The notes beneath the pieces are model-generated. The model was not told the DNA's origin. It searched no databases and saw only the letters and a program-made list of their open reading frames with translations. Positions 50,875 to 61,121 of a stretch of 64,000 nt of DNA are shown piece by piece. Location: assembly GCF_000473085.1 (NCBI RefSeq), contig NZ_AXBA01000034.1, forward strand, positions 541 to 64,540, given 5' to 3'. Source of the DNA: Azorhizobium doebereinerae UFLA1-100 (GTDB lineage: Bacteria > Pseudomonadota > Alphaproteobacteria > Rhizobiales > Xanthobacteraceae). The translations under genes and the position numbers were made by a program. Position 1 is the first letter of the stretch. Each line of letters opens with the position of its first letter.

Positions 50875-51663
50875 ATGAGGGCGCGCGTGCAGCGGGCCGT
50901 CAACGGCCTGCTCGGCCATGCCGGCCTCAGCCTTGTCCGGCAGGCGCGCCTGGAGGCACTGATCGCCGACAGCGCCGCCGCGCGGGATCTCGCCCTCCTC
51001 CAGAGCGCGCCGCGCGATCAGGCGGCGCTGTTCCTCGATCTGCTGCCCCATGCGCGGGCCCAACTGCGGCAGGACCTGTTCGTCTGCGCCGAGCTGGGTT
51101 TCAAGCGCGGGGGCTATTTCGTCGAGTTCGGTGCGACCGACGGGGTGGAGCTTTCCAACACCTGCCTGCTGGAGCGGCAGCTCGGCTGGCGGGGCATCCT
51201 GGCGGAGCCGGCGCGGTGCTGGCACGGGGCGCTGGCGGCCAATCGCGCCTGCCATGTGGAGAGCGCCTGCGTGTGGTCGGCGAGCGGGGCGCGGCTGACG
51301 TTCAACGAGGCCATCGACGCGAAGTTCTCCACTATCGACACCCATAGTTCCACAGACCTGCACCGGGAGATCCGCAGGGACGGGACGCGCTACGAGGTGG
51401 AGACCATCTCGCTGAACGACCTGCTCGACAGGTACGATGCACCGCAGACCATCGACTACCTGTCGATCGATACCGAGGGCAGCGAGTACGACATCCTGGC
51501 GGCGTTCGACTTCGGCCGGCGGTGGTTCCGGGTGATCACCTGCGAGCACAATTTCTCGCCCGCCCGTTCGAAGATCCACACGCTGCTGACCGGCCACGGC
51601 TATGTGCGCCGGCACGAGAACCTGTCGCAGTTCGACGACTGGTACGTCCTGCCCGGCGCCTGA
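50875..51663 (+). CDS. FkbM family methyltransferase
   Basis: The 262-residue protein contains GGYFVEFGATDGVELSNTCL (SAM-binding motif I of the FkbM type), GWRGILAEPARCW, DYLSIDTEGSEYDILAAFDF and VITCEHNFSPARSKIHTLL. FkbM-type enzymes O-methylate sugars or polyketides, often on surface glycans; the substrate is unknown. The ATG at 50875 is the best start, but no strong ribosome-binding site is visible. It is convergent with the livF gene. Confidence 0.88.
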   Translation: MRARVQRAVNGLLGHAGLSLVRQARLEALIADSAAARDLALLQSAPRDQAALFLDLLPHARAQLRQDLFVCAELGFKRGGYFVEFGATDGVELSNTCLLERQLGWRGILAEPARCWHGALAANRACHVESACVWSASGARLTFNEAIDAKFSTIDTHSSTDLHREIRRDGTRYEVETISLNDLLDRYDAPQTIDYLSIDTEGSEYDILAAFDFGRRWFRVITCEHNFSPARSKIHTLLTGHGYVRRHENLSQFDDWYVLPGA

Positions 51664-51669
51664 CCCGGC

Positions 51670-53142
<1,473 letters not shown>

Positions 53143-53146
<4 letters not shown>

Positions 53147-54090
53147 GACAGGCGCTCCAGCAGCCATTTGCGGGCGGTGGGGACGATGCCGCCGGGCAGC
53201 AGGATCATGAACACCATGATGAGCAGCCCGAGCAGCGCCTGCTCATAGTCCTGGAAGGCGGTGAGCGCCTGCGGCAGCACCACCAGGAAGGCGGCCCCGA
53301 CCACGGCGCCGATCACCGAGCCCATGCCGCCGATGATGACCATGGCCACCAGCTCGATGGAATGCATGAAGCCGGCCGCCTCGGGGGTGATGAGGCCGTT
53401 CATGGCCGCCAGCAGCCCGCCGGCGAAGGCAGCGTAAACGGCGCCGATGACGAAGGCGGCCAGCTTCTTGCGGCTGACGTCCACGCCCACGGCCGATGCG
53501 GCCACCTCGCTGTCATGGAGCGCGCGCAAGGCCCGGCCGGTGGGGCTCGCCACCAGGTTCAGCGCGATCCAGGCGCCGATGAGCAGCGCGCCGGCCGCGA
53601 CCCAGTACCAGTTCTGCGTGCCGGAGATGCGCCAGCCGAACACCGTGAGCCGCGCCACCTGCATGCCGTCCGGCCCGCCGGTGATGGCGGTCTCGCTGTT
53701 GAAGACGAGGGCCAGGATCATGCCGAAGCCGAGCGTGGCGATGGCGAGGTAATAGCCACGCAGCCGCAGGATGGGCCGCCCCACCACATAGGCGATGAGG
53801 CCGGCCGCCGCCGCCGAGAGGAACAGCGACAGCACGGGCGAGAGGCCGAGATGGGCCGGGCCGATGGCCACGCCATAGGCGCCGAGGCCGAGGAAGCCGG
53901 CATGCCCGAGGCTCACCTGGCCCGCATAGCCCATGAGGATGGTCAGCCCGAGCGCGGCCAGCGCGAAGATCCACACCAGCGCCGCCACCCGCAGATAGAA
54001 AGCGGAAGGGGCGACGAGCGGGATCACCGCCATGAGGACCGCCAGGGCGAGGAGCGGCGTGAAACGCGCGCGCAGGATCGTCGCCAGCAT
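53143..54090 (-). CDS. livM: ABC transporter permease LivM
   Basis: The 315-residue protein has eight to ten membrane helices and the LivM patterns GYAGQVSLGHAGFLGLGAYG and AIATLGFGMILALVFNS, plus the EAA-like GRALRALHDSEVAASAVGVD. It is coupled to livH upstream by an overlapping stop and start. Confidence 0.92.
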
Positions 54091-54974
54091 CACACGCGCT
54101 CCACGCTGCGGCCGCCGAACAGGCCGCGCGGCATGAAGAACAGCACCACCAGGATGGCGATGAAGGCCACCGCGTCCTTGTAGGTCGAGCTGATGTAGCC
54201 GGCGCCGAACGCCTCCATGAGGCCGATCAGCAGCCCGCCCACCACCGCGCCCATGGGATTGCCCATGCCGCCCACCATGGCGGCGGCGAAGCCCTTGAGG
54301 GCGAACAGGGTGCCGAGATCGTAGCGGGTCAGGGTGATCGGCGTGACGAGCACGCCGGCCACCGCGCCGATGGCGGCGGAGACGCCGAAGGCCAGCGCCA
54401 GGACGATGGTGACATTGATGCCGACCAGGCGCGCCGCCAGCCGGTTCGCGGCGGTGGCGAGCACGGCCTTGCCCAGCAGCGTGTGCTCCAGAAACATGTA
54501 GAGCGCCACCACCAGCACCAGCGCCCCGCCCACGACCCACAGGCTCTGCGGCAGGATGGTCGCCCCGCCGATGGCGATCGGGGTGTCGCCGGAGAAGGCG
54601 GGCAGGGAATGGAACTGCTTGTCGAACACCACCTGGGCGACGCCCTTGATGAAGATGGAGGCGCCGATGGTGATCATGATGAGCGCCACCGGGGAGGCGC
54701 CGCGCGCCGGCTGGATGGCGAAGCGGTGCAGCAGCAGGCCGACGATCACCGTGCCGATGATGGCGATGAGCGCCGCCAGCGGCAAAGCGATGCCCGCGGC
54801 GGTGAGGAAGACGGTGCCCATGCCGCCGATCATCACGAAATCGCCCTGGGCGAAGTTGATGACGTCGGAGGCATTGTAGATGAGCGTGAAACCCAGGGCG
54901 ACGAGGGCATAGACCGCGCCCACCGTCAGACCCGAGAATGCCAGTTGCAGGAATTCAGCCATGACCTCAGCCAT
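54090..54974 (-). CDS. livH: ABC transporter permease LivH
   Basis: The 294-residue protein has LivH features: AVYALVALGFTLIYNASDVI, NFAQGDFVMIGG and RLAARLVGINV in the EAA loop region. Met5 (54962) is an alternative start. It is the first permease after the binding-protein gene, with a 59 bp gap. Confidence 0.92.
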   Translation of the reverse strand: MAEVMAEFLQLAFSGLTVGAVYALVALGFTLIYNASDVINFAQGDFVMIGGMGTVFLTAAGIALPLAALIAIIGTVIVGLLLHRFAIQPARGASPVALIMITIGASIFIKGVAQVVFDKQFHSLPAFSGDTPIAIGGATILPQSLWVVGGALVLVVALYMFLEHTLLGKAVLATAANRLAARLVGINVTIVLALAFGVSAAIGAVAGVLVTPITLTRYDLGTLFALKGFAAAMVGGMGNPMGAVVGGLLIGLMEAFGAGYISSTYKDAVAFIAILVVLFFMPRGLFGGRSVERV

Positions 54975-55033
54975 CGAGCGCTGCGCGCAGGGGCGGAAGG
55001 GCCCGTCGGCGACGGGCCCGCGGCAGTGTGGGC

Positions 55034-56197
55034 CTACTGGCCGGGCGTTTCGAGGACCCAGTCACCATTCTTGATCTGGAGCATGCGGAAGGATTCCGTG
55101 CCGAGGCCGAGATGGTCGGTGGGCGACATGGTGTAGATGCCGGTGACGCCCACATAGTCCTTGGTGGCTTCCAGCGCGTCGCGGATCTTCTGCGGATCGG
55201 CGGATTTGGCCTTCTCGATCGCCTGCACGACGAGCTGGATGCCGTCGAAGGCATAGCCGCCGAACGTGGAGATGGGCTGGGCGGTGGCGGCCTCGTAGCT
55301 GTCCTTGTAGGCGGCGACCACCGGCTTCTGCCGGTCGCCGGCGGCGAGCTTGTCCGCCACCAGCAAGGCGGGGGCGGGCAGGCGCACGCCTTCGGCGGCC
55401 GGGCCGGCGAGGGTGATGAAGCTCTTGGAGGCGACGCCATGGCTCTGGTAGAGCGGCACGGTGATGCCGAGCTGGGCATAGTTGCGGGTCACGATCGCCG
55501 GGCCCTGGCCGAAGCCGGGATTGAGCACCGCCTGGATGCCGGGGGTGTTCTTGATCTTGTTGAGCTGCGGCGTGGTATCGGAATCGGCCGCGCCGTAGCT
55601 CTCGTCGGCGAGGATGGTGATGCCGTAGTCGCCGACCACCTTCAGGCACTGGCCGCGCATGGACTTGCCGAAGCCGTCGGTGCCCGAGATCATGCCGATC
55701 TTGGTGAAGCCGCGCGCCTTCATGTCCTCGAAGATCTTCTGGCAGGCGGTCTTGTCGGTGTGCGGCGTCTTGAAGACGAAGGCGCGCACCGGCTCGACGA
55801 TCTCGATGCCGCCGGCGAAGGAGACGAACGGCACCTTGGCTTCCTCGAACACCGGGATCATCGCCATGGTGGAGCCGGTGGAGGTGCCGCCGGCCATGGC
55901 CACGACCTTGTCGTCCTCGATCAGCCGGGTGGCGAAGGTGCGCGCCTTGTTGGCGTCGCCGCCGTCGTCATACAGCACCAGTTCCACCGGCCGGCCCAGC
56001 AGGCCGCCCTTCTTGTTCAGCGCGTCCACATAGAGCTTCAGCGTCCGCGCCTCGGGGTCGCCCAGGAAGGCGGCGGGTCCGGTGGCGGAGACCACGGAGC
56101 CGATCTTGATGGGGTCGGCGGCGAAGGCGGGGCTGGTCAGGGTCGCGGCGAGCGCAAGCGCACGCAGCGTCCCCCGCACGGCGGCGGACGGTCGCAT
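55034..56197 (-). CDS. Liv-type ABC transporter substrate-binding protein
   Basis: The 387-residue periplasmic protein has a signal peptide (TLRALALAATLTSPAFAADP) and the Peripla_BP_6 pattern PIKIGSVVSATGPAAFLGDP, MAGGTSTGSTMAMIPVFEEA and GGYAFDGIQLVVQAIEKAKS. The ATG at 56197 follows GGAGG by eight bases. Ligand class (branched-chain or aromatic acids) is not certain; the paa genes next door point to an aromatic acid. A TetR-type operator lies 96 bp upstream. Confidence 0.9.
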   Translation of the reverse strand: MRPSAAVRGTLRALALAATLTSPAFAADPIKIGSVVSATGPAAFLGDPEARTLKLYVDALNKKGGLLGRPVELVLYDDGGDANKARTFATRLIEDDKVVAMAGGTSTGSTMAMIPVFEEAKVPFVSFAGGIEIVEPVRAFVFKTPHTDKTACQKIFEDMKARGFTKIGMISGTDGFGKSMRGQCLKVVGDYGITILADESYGAADSDTTPQLNKIKNTPGIQAVLNPGFGQGPAIVTRNYAQLGITVPLYQSHGVASKSFITLAGPAAEGVRLPAPALLVADKLAAGDRQKPVVAAYKDSYEAATAQPISTFGGYAFDGIQLVVQAIEKAKSADPQKIRDALEATKDYVGVTGIYTMSPTDHLGLGTESFRMLQIKNGDWVLETPGQ

Positions 56198-56292
56198 ATG
56201 GCGTTCCTCCAAAAGGTCAAAGTCGCGCATGGTGGCGGTTAGTCCACCTTCCATCGCGCCGCCCACATTTCGCATGGGCAGGTCAGATCACT

Positions 56293-56324
56293 CTATGATT
56301 AACCGAGCGATTGGTCAATCATAG
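56293..56324. promoter_or_regulatory. Probable PaaR operator between the transporter and paaR genes
   Basis: CTATGATT (56293-56300) and AATCATAG (56317-56324) flank ACCGAGCGATTGGT (56302-56315), which matches 11 of 14 positions of the ACCGACCGGTCGGT-type operator reported for PaaR-like TetR regulators. It lies between divergent genes, so PaaR may control itself and the liv operon. Confidence 0.65.
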
Positions 56325-56462
56325 ATGCGAGGTACGGCGATGGGCGCCGTGACCGGCTTGATCGACCCGCGCGCCAATCTTTGATATGCGGGCCACAGGC
56401 ACACGGCGAGGATGGCCGCCCCTCCCGTCCCGGCACAGGCCGCAGCAAAGGATCGCATTGGC

Positions 56463-57314
56463 ATGGCTCGCACCCGCGCACAGGACTACGACACCAAGCG
56501 GCTGGCGATCCTGCGCCGCTCGGCGGAGCTGTTCGCGCAATTCGGCTATTCGGGCACCTCGATCACCATGATCGCCGAGGCGTGCGGTGTATCGAAGGCC
56601 CTTCTCTACCATTATTACCCGGACAAGGAGGCGGTCCTCTTCGACATCCTCTTCGCCCATCTGGAGGACCTGACGGTGGAGGTGGAGCGCGCGGCGGCCG
56701 CCGCGTCGGACCCCTCGGAGCGTCTCTACGCGCTGGCGGCGGGATTGCTGGAAGCCTATCGCGACGCCGACGCCGAGCACCAGGTGCAGATCGCCAATCT
56801 CAAGCTCCTGCCGGAGGAACGGCAGGAGGCGCTGCGCGGGCTGGAGCGCAACCTCGTGCGCATCTTCTCCGACGCCTTGGCCGAGGCGGTGCCGGAGGTG
56901 GGGCGAGGGCCGTTCCTGAAGCCGCTCACCATGTCCCTGTTCGGCATGCTGAACTGGCACTATCTCTGGTTCCGCGAGGGCAAGGGGCTGTCGCGGGCCG
57001 ACTATGCCCGGCTGGTGACGCAACTGGTGGCGGCGGGGGCGGACGCGGCGGTTGCCGCCGTGGCCGCCACGCCGGCCGCGCCCGCCGCGCGCAAGCCGGC
57101 GGCCCGCAAGGCTGCCGCCACGGCCCCCCTCGTGTCCGCCGCGACGCCGGTGTCTGCGCCCGCCGCGGAGCCAAAGGCCCCCCTGTCGCGCGCCAAGGCT
57201 TCGCCCGCCAAAGCCTCAGCCGCCAAAGCCTCGGCGGCCAAGATCTCCAAGACATCGCCCGCGAAGACCCCGCCCGCCAAGGCGCGGCGGGGCGCGGCGG
57301 CGCGCGGCGAGTGA
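56463..57314 (+). CDS. paaR: TetR-family regulator (PaaR-like) with histone-H1-like tail
   Basis: The 283-residue protein has an N-terminal TetR helix-turn-helix (about 15-62; SITMIAEACGVSKALLYHYY) and a ligand domain to about residue 190. An 80-residue tail rich in Ala, Lys and Pro follows (KASPAKASAAKASAAKISK), like histone H1 or AlgP tails. The tail could add non-specific DNA binding. The ATG at 56463 is chosen next to the helix-turn-helix. Linkage to paa genes supports PaaR; the symbol is by context. Confidence 0.8.
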   Translation: MARTRAQDYDTKRLAILRRSAELFAQFGYSGTSITMIAEACGVSKALLYHYYPDKEAVLFDILFAHLEDLTVEVERAAAAASDPSERLYALAAGLLEAYRDADAEHQVQIANLKLLPEERQEALRGLERNLVRIFSDALAEAVPEVGRGPFLKPLTMSLFGMLNWHYLWFREGKGLSRADYARLVTQLVAAGADAAVAAVAATPAAPAARKPAARKAAATAPLVSAATPVSAPAAEPKAPLSRAKASPAKASAAKASAAKISKTSPAKTPPAKARRGAAARGE

Positions 57315-57359
57315 GCGGCGGGTTTCCAACGGGCCGCGCGGCGCGCTAAGAAGCCTGCC

Positions 57360-58229
57360 ATGTCCCGCGCCGCCCTTGCCCAGATCCTGGATCACCTGCG
57401 CGCCGAGCCGTCGCGCACCTGGTCCATCATCATCACCGTCTATGGCGACGCCATCGTGCCGCGCGGCGGCACCGTGTGGCTGGGCACGCTGCTGGCCTTC
57501 TTCAAGGCGCTGGACATCTCCGAGGGCGTGGTGCGCACCGCCATGTCGCGGCTCGCCTCCGACGGCTGGCTGGAGCGCCACAAGGTGGGGCGCAACAGCT
57601 TCTACCGGCTGGCGGAAAAGGGCCGCGAGACCTTCCGCGAGGCGGCGGAGCACATCTACGCCCCGCGCACGCCGCGCTGGAATGGGCGATTCGACCTGCT
57701 GCTGCTGGATGCGGGCGCCGACCGGGACGCGGCGCGCGGCGCCCTGGAGGCGGCGGGATTCGGCGCCCCGGCGCCGGGCGTGTGGATCGCGCCCTCAGGC
57801 GCGCCGCTGCCCGCGGCGGCGGAAGGCGCCCTGCGGCTGGAGGCCGGCGGGGATGGCGCCACCAGCCGGGCGCTGGCGGCGCGGAGCTGGCCGCTGGACG
57901 CCACTGCGGAGGCCTATGCGCGCTTCCTCGCCGCCTTCGAGCCGCTGCGCGCGGCCCTGGCCACCGGCGGCAGCCTCTCCGACGTGGACGCCATGGTGGC
58001 GCGGGTGCTGCTGATCCACGAGTATCGCCGCATCGTGCTGCGCGATCCCATCCTGCCCGCGCAGGTTCTGCCGCCCGACTGGCCGGGGGCCGCGGCGCGG
58101 GCGCTGTGCGCCGACGTCTACGGCCGGGTGCTCGCGCCTTCGGAGCGCTGGCTGGACCAGAACGCCGTGGACGCGAGCGGCGCGCCGCTGCCGCCGGACG
58201 AAAAAATATTCAGCCGTTTCAAGGACTAA
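57360..58229 (+). CDS. paaX: PaaX family transcriptional repressor
   Basis: The 289-residue protein has the PaaX winged-helix N-domain (SIIITVYGDAIVPRGGTVWL; GVVRTAMSRLASDGWL) and the PaaX C-domain (LLIHEYRRIVLRDPILPAQ, LPPDWPGAAA). PaaX represses paa operons and is released by phenylacetyl-CoA. It lies directly before the paa promoter, and the GTTACA repeats there are candidate sites. Confidence 0.95.
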   Translation: MSRAALAQILDHLRAEPSRTWSIIITVYGDAIVPRGGTVWLGTLLAFFKALDISEGVVRTAMSRLASDGWLERHKVGRNSFYRLAEKGRETFREAAEHIYAPRTPRWNGRFDLLLLDAGADRDAARGALEAAGFGAPAPGVWIAPSGAPLPAAAEGALRLEAGGDGATSRALAARSWPLDATAEAYARFLAAFEPLRAALATGGSLSDVDAMVARVLLIHEYRRIVLRDPILPAQVLPPDWPGAAARALCADVYGRVLAPSERWLDQNAVDASGAPLPPDEKIFSRFKD

Positions 58230-58269
58230 GACGCGCAGAGCCGGGCGCCGCGTTGCCGGCTCCAAATAT

Positions 58270-58306
58270 GTTACAAAAAATCGTTGATATGAAAATTTTG
58301 GTTACA
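58270..58306. promoter_or_regulatory. GTTACA direct repeats, candidate operator at the paa promoter
   Basis: GTTACA occurs at 58270-58275 and 58301-58306, 31 bp apart (about three helical turns), bracketing the -35 element and ending just before the -10. Such placement fits a repressor; PaaX or PaaR are the candidates. Confidence 0.5.
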
Positions 58307-58312
58307 TATAAT
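58284..58312 (+). promoter_or_regulatory. Sigma-70 promoter of paaABCDE
   Basis: TTGATA (58284-58289), 17-bp spacer, TATAAT (58307-58312). It is the best sigma-70 match in the window, in an AT-rich stretch 24 bp before the paaA GTG start. Confidence 0.9.
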
Positions 58313-58335
58313 TCCTCAAAATTAGGGAGGTCAGG

Positions 58336-59322
58336 GTGTACACGCAGGCTCTCAACAGCAATCCGGACGCCGCTGAACGCCATGTGGAGGATGCCGCCCT
58401 GGCGGCGCGCTTCCAGGAGCGGATCGATGCCGAGGAGCGCATCGAGCCCAACGACTGGATGCCCGCCATGTACCGGCGGACCCTGGTGCGCCAGATCTCC
58501 CAGCACGCCCATTCCGAGATCATCGGCATGCTGCCGGAGGGCAACTGGATCACCCGCGCGCCGTCGCTGCGCCGCAAGGCCGCCCTGCTCGCCAAGGTGC
58601 AGGACGAGTGCGGCCACGGCCTCTACCTCTATGCCGCCGCCGAGACACTGGGCACCGGCCGCGAGGAACTGGTGGACCAGCTGCTGTCCGGCAAGGCCAA
58701 GTATTCGTCGATCTTCAACTATCCGACCCTGACCTGGGCCGACATCGGCGCTATCGGCTGGCTGGTGGACGGCGCGGCGATCATGAACCAGATCCCGCTG
58801 TGCCGCTGCTCCTACGGCCCCTATGCCCGCGCCATGATCCGGGTGTGCAAGGAGGAATCCTTCCACCAGCGCCAGGGCTACGAGATCATGCTCACCCTGG
58901 CCAAGGGCACGCCGGAGCAGAAGGAATTGGCGCAGGACGCGCTGAACCGCTGGTGGTGGCCCTGCCTCATGATGTTCGGCCCGCCGGACGCGGTGAGCGA
59001 GCATTCCGACGCCTCGACCCGCTGGAAGATCAAGCGCTTCTCCAATGACGAACTGCGCCAGAAGTTCGTCGATGCCACCGTGCCGCAGGCCCATTACCTC
59101 GGCCTCACTTTGCCCGACGCGGACCTCAAGCAGGACGCCGAGACCGGCCATTGGTCCTACGGCGCCATCGACTGGGACGAGTTCAAGCAGGTGATCGCCG
59201 GCAACGGCCCCTGCAACAAGGACCGCATGGCGGCCCGCCGCAAGGCCCATGACGAGGGCGCCTGGGTGCGCGACGCGGCGCTCGCCTATGCCGAGAAGCA
59301 GCGGCTCAAGAAGGCCGCCTGA
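58336..59322 (+). CDS. paaA: Phenylacetyl-CoA 1,2-epoxidase subunit PaaA
   Basis: PaaA is the catalytic diiron subunit of the epoxidase. In the 328-residue protein the carboxylate/His ligands are in [30 protein letters not shown] and [15 protein letters not shown]. The start is GTG at 58336 with AGGGAGG upstream. The first gene of paaABCDE. Confidence 0.96.
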   Translation: MYTQALNSNPDAAERHVEDAALAARFQERIDAEERIEPNDWMPAMYRRTLVRQISQHAHSEIIGMLPEGNWITRAPSLRRKAALLAKVQDECGHGLYLYAAAETLGTGREELVDQLLSGKAKYSSIFNYPTLTWADIGAIGWLVDGAAIMNQIPLCRCSYGPYARAMIRVCKEESFHQRQGYEIMLTLAKGTPEQKELAQDALNRWWWPCLMMFGPPDAVSEHSDASTRWKIKRFSNDELRQKFVDATVPQAHYLGLTLPDADLKQDAETGHWSYGAIDWDEFKQVIAGNGPCNKDRMAARRKAHDEGAWVRDAALAYAEKQRLKKAA

Positions 59323-59408
59323 AGGTTTCGCGGCCGCCGGCCGCGCGCGATCAGATCACGGGAAGCAACGCGCCCGCCGTCGCCGGCGGCGGGCCAAGGG
59401 AGGCGTTC

Positions 59409-59696
59409 ATGTCAAGCCAGGCCGTTCCGCTTTGGGAAGTCTTCATCCGCAGCCGCAACGGGCTGTCGCACAAGCATGTGGGCTCGCTGCACGCGGCCGA
59501 CACCACGCTCGCCCTGCAGGCGGCGCGGGACCTCTATACCCGGCGCGGGGAAGGGCTCTCCATCTGGGTGGTGCCGTCCAACGCCATCACCGCCTCCGAT
59601 CCGGCCGACAAGGGCATGATGTTCGAGCCGACGGCCTCGAAGATCTACCGGCACCCCACCTTCTACGAAGTGCCGGAAGAAGTCGGCCACATGTGA
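59409..59696 (+). CDS. paaB: Phenylacetyl-CoA epoxidase subunit PaaB
   Basis: The 95-residue protein has the PaaB pattern PLWEVFIRSRNGLSHKHVGS and GEGLSIWVVPSNAITASDP. PaaB bridges the PaaAC pairs in the epoxidase. It follows paaA after 86 bp that contains a small hairpin. Confidence 0.95.
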   Translation: MSSQAVPLWEVFIRSRNGLSHKHVGSLHAADTTLALQAARDLYTRRGEGLSIWVVPSNAITASDPADKGMMFEPTASKIYRHPTFYEVPEEVGHM

Positions 59697-59769
59697 GCCG
59701 GCCCCCGGGGCCGCCCAAGACCAACATATGAACCAGCCCTGGGCAGCCGGGGCGGAGGAGAGAACGCCC

Positions 59770-60546
59770 ATGGCCACAGGTCCCCTTACCGTGGTTGAGA
59801 CCCCGCTTGTCCGCTACGTCCTGCGCCGCGCCGACGACGCGCTGATCCTCGGCCACCGCCTGTCGGAATGGTGCGGCCACGCGCCTTTGATGGAAGAGGA
59901 GATGGCGCTCGCCAACGTCGGGCTCGACCTCATCGGCCAGGCCCGCGCGCTCTATACCTATGCGGCGGAAGTGGAGGCCGCGGGGCGCGACGAGGATGCC
60001 TATGCCTATCTGCGCGACGTGCGCGGCTACGGCAACCTGCTGCTGCTGGAGCAGCCCAACGGCGATTTCGCCGCCACCATCGTCCGGCAGTTCCTGTATG
60101 CCGCCTTCATCGATCCCTACTGGCGGGCGATGATGGCCTCCAGCGACGCGACGCTCGCCGCCATCGCCGCCAAGGCGGAGAAGGAGACCGCCTACCACCT
60201 GCGCCACTCGGCGGAATGGATCGTGCGGCTCGGCGACGGCACGGCCGAGAGCCATGCCCGCGCCCAGGCGGCCCTCGACGGGCTGTGGGCCTTCACGGGG
60301 GAGATGTTCGCGGTGGACGAAGGCGAGCGCGGCCTGATCACGGCCGGCGTCGCGGTCGATCCGGAGAGCCTGCGCGGCGTCTGGAGCGAGACCGTGGGGC
60401 GGGTGCTGGCCGAGGCGACGCTGGCGCGGCCGGCGGACGGCTGGATGCAGAAGGGCGGCCGCGACGGCAGCCACAGCGAGCATCTGGGCCATCTGCTGAG
60501 CGACCTGCAATACATGCAGCGGACGTATCCGGGAGCCACCTGGTGA
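59770..60546 (+). CDS. paaC: Phenylacetyl-CoA epoxidase subunit PaaC
   Basis: The 258-residue structural subunit has the ferritin-like fold without the full diiron set: ALILGHRLSEWCGHAPLMEE, LANVGLDLIGQARALYTYAA and GSHSEHLGHLLSDLQYMQRT. The ATG at 59770 follows GGAGGAGAG; the ATG at 59728 would add 14 atypical residues. Its stop overlaps the paaD GTG. Confidence 0.95.
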   Translation: MATGPLTVVETPLVRYVLRRADDALILGHRLSEWCGHAPLMEEEMALANVGLDLIGQARALYTYAAEVEAAGRDEDAYAYLRDVRGYGNLLLLEQPNGDFAATIVRQFLYAAFIDPYWRAMMASSDATLAAIAAKAEKETAYHLRHSAEWIVRLGDGTAESHARAQAALDGLWAFTGEMFAVDEGERGLITAGVAVDPESLRGVWSETVGRVLAEATLARPADGWMQKGGRDGSHSEHLGHLLSDLQYMQRTYPGATW

Positions 60547-61109
60547 GCCGCGCGCCGCTTTCGGACCCGGAGGCGCTGCGCATCGAAGCCCAGCGCGCCG
60601 CCGCTCCGCTCGCGGAACAACTGCCGGCGGAGCCCCTGCGCGAGGCCGCCCGGCGCATCGCCGGCGAGGTCACCGACCCGGAGATCCCGGTCCTCACCAT
60701 CGCCGATCTCGGCGTGCTGCGCGACGTGCGCGTGGAGGCTGGTGGCGTGGAGGTGGAGATCACCCCCACCTATTCCGGCTGCCCGGCCATGAACATGATC
60801 GCGCTCGAAATCGAGCTGGCGCTCAGCAAGGCGGGGATCGCGCCGGTCACGGTCCGCACCGTGCTCTCGCCGGCCTGGACCACGGACTGGATGACCGAGG
60901 ACGGCCGGCGCAAGCTCCGGGACTACGGCATCGCGCCGCCGGCCAAGGCCGCCGGCCGCCGGGCGCTGTTCGGCAAGGACGAGGTGGCCTGCCCGCAGTG
61001 CGGCTCGACCGATACGGCCGAGATCGCCGCCTTCGGCTCCACCTCCTGCAAATCGCTCTGGCGCTGCAATACGTGCCGGGAACCCTTCGACTATTTCAAA
61101 TGCCATTGA
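60543..61109 (+). CDS. paaD: Phenylacetate degradation protein PaaD
   Basis: The 188-residue protein starts with GTG at 60543 (GTGA overlap). It has a DUF59 domain (EVTDPEIPVLTIADLGVLRD; PTYSGCPAMNMIA) and a C-terminal zinc-ribbon-like CPQCGS...CNTCREPF. PaaD is thought to help Fe-S or metal maturation of the PaaE/epoxidase system. It is related in fold to the sufT product at 5607. Confidence 0.94.
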   Translation: MSRAPLSDPEALRIEAQRAAAPLAEQLPAEPLREAARRIAGEVTDPEIPVLTIADLGVLRDVRVEAGGVEVEITPTYSGCPAMNMIALEIELALSKAGIAPVTVRTVLSPAWTTDWMTEDGRRKLRDYGIAPPAKAAGRRALFGKDEVACPQCGSTDTAEIAAFGSTSCKSLWRCNTCREPFDYFKCH

Positions 61110-61121
61110 GCGGGTGACCCC

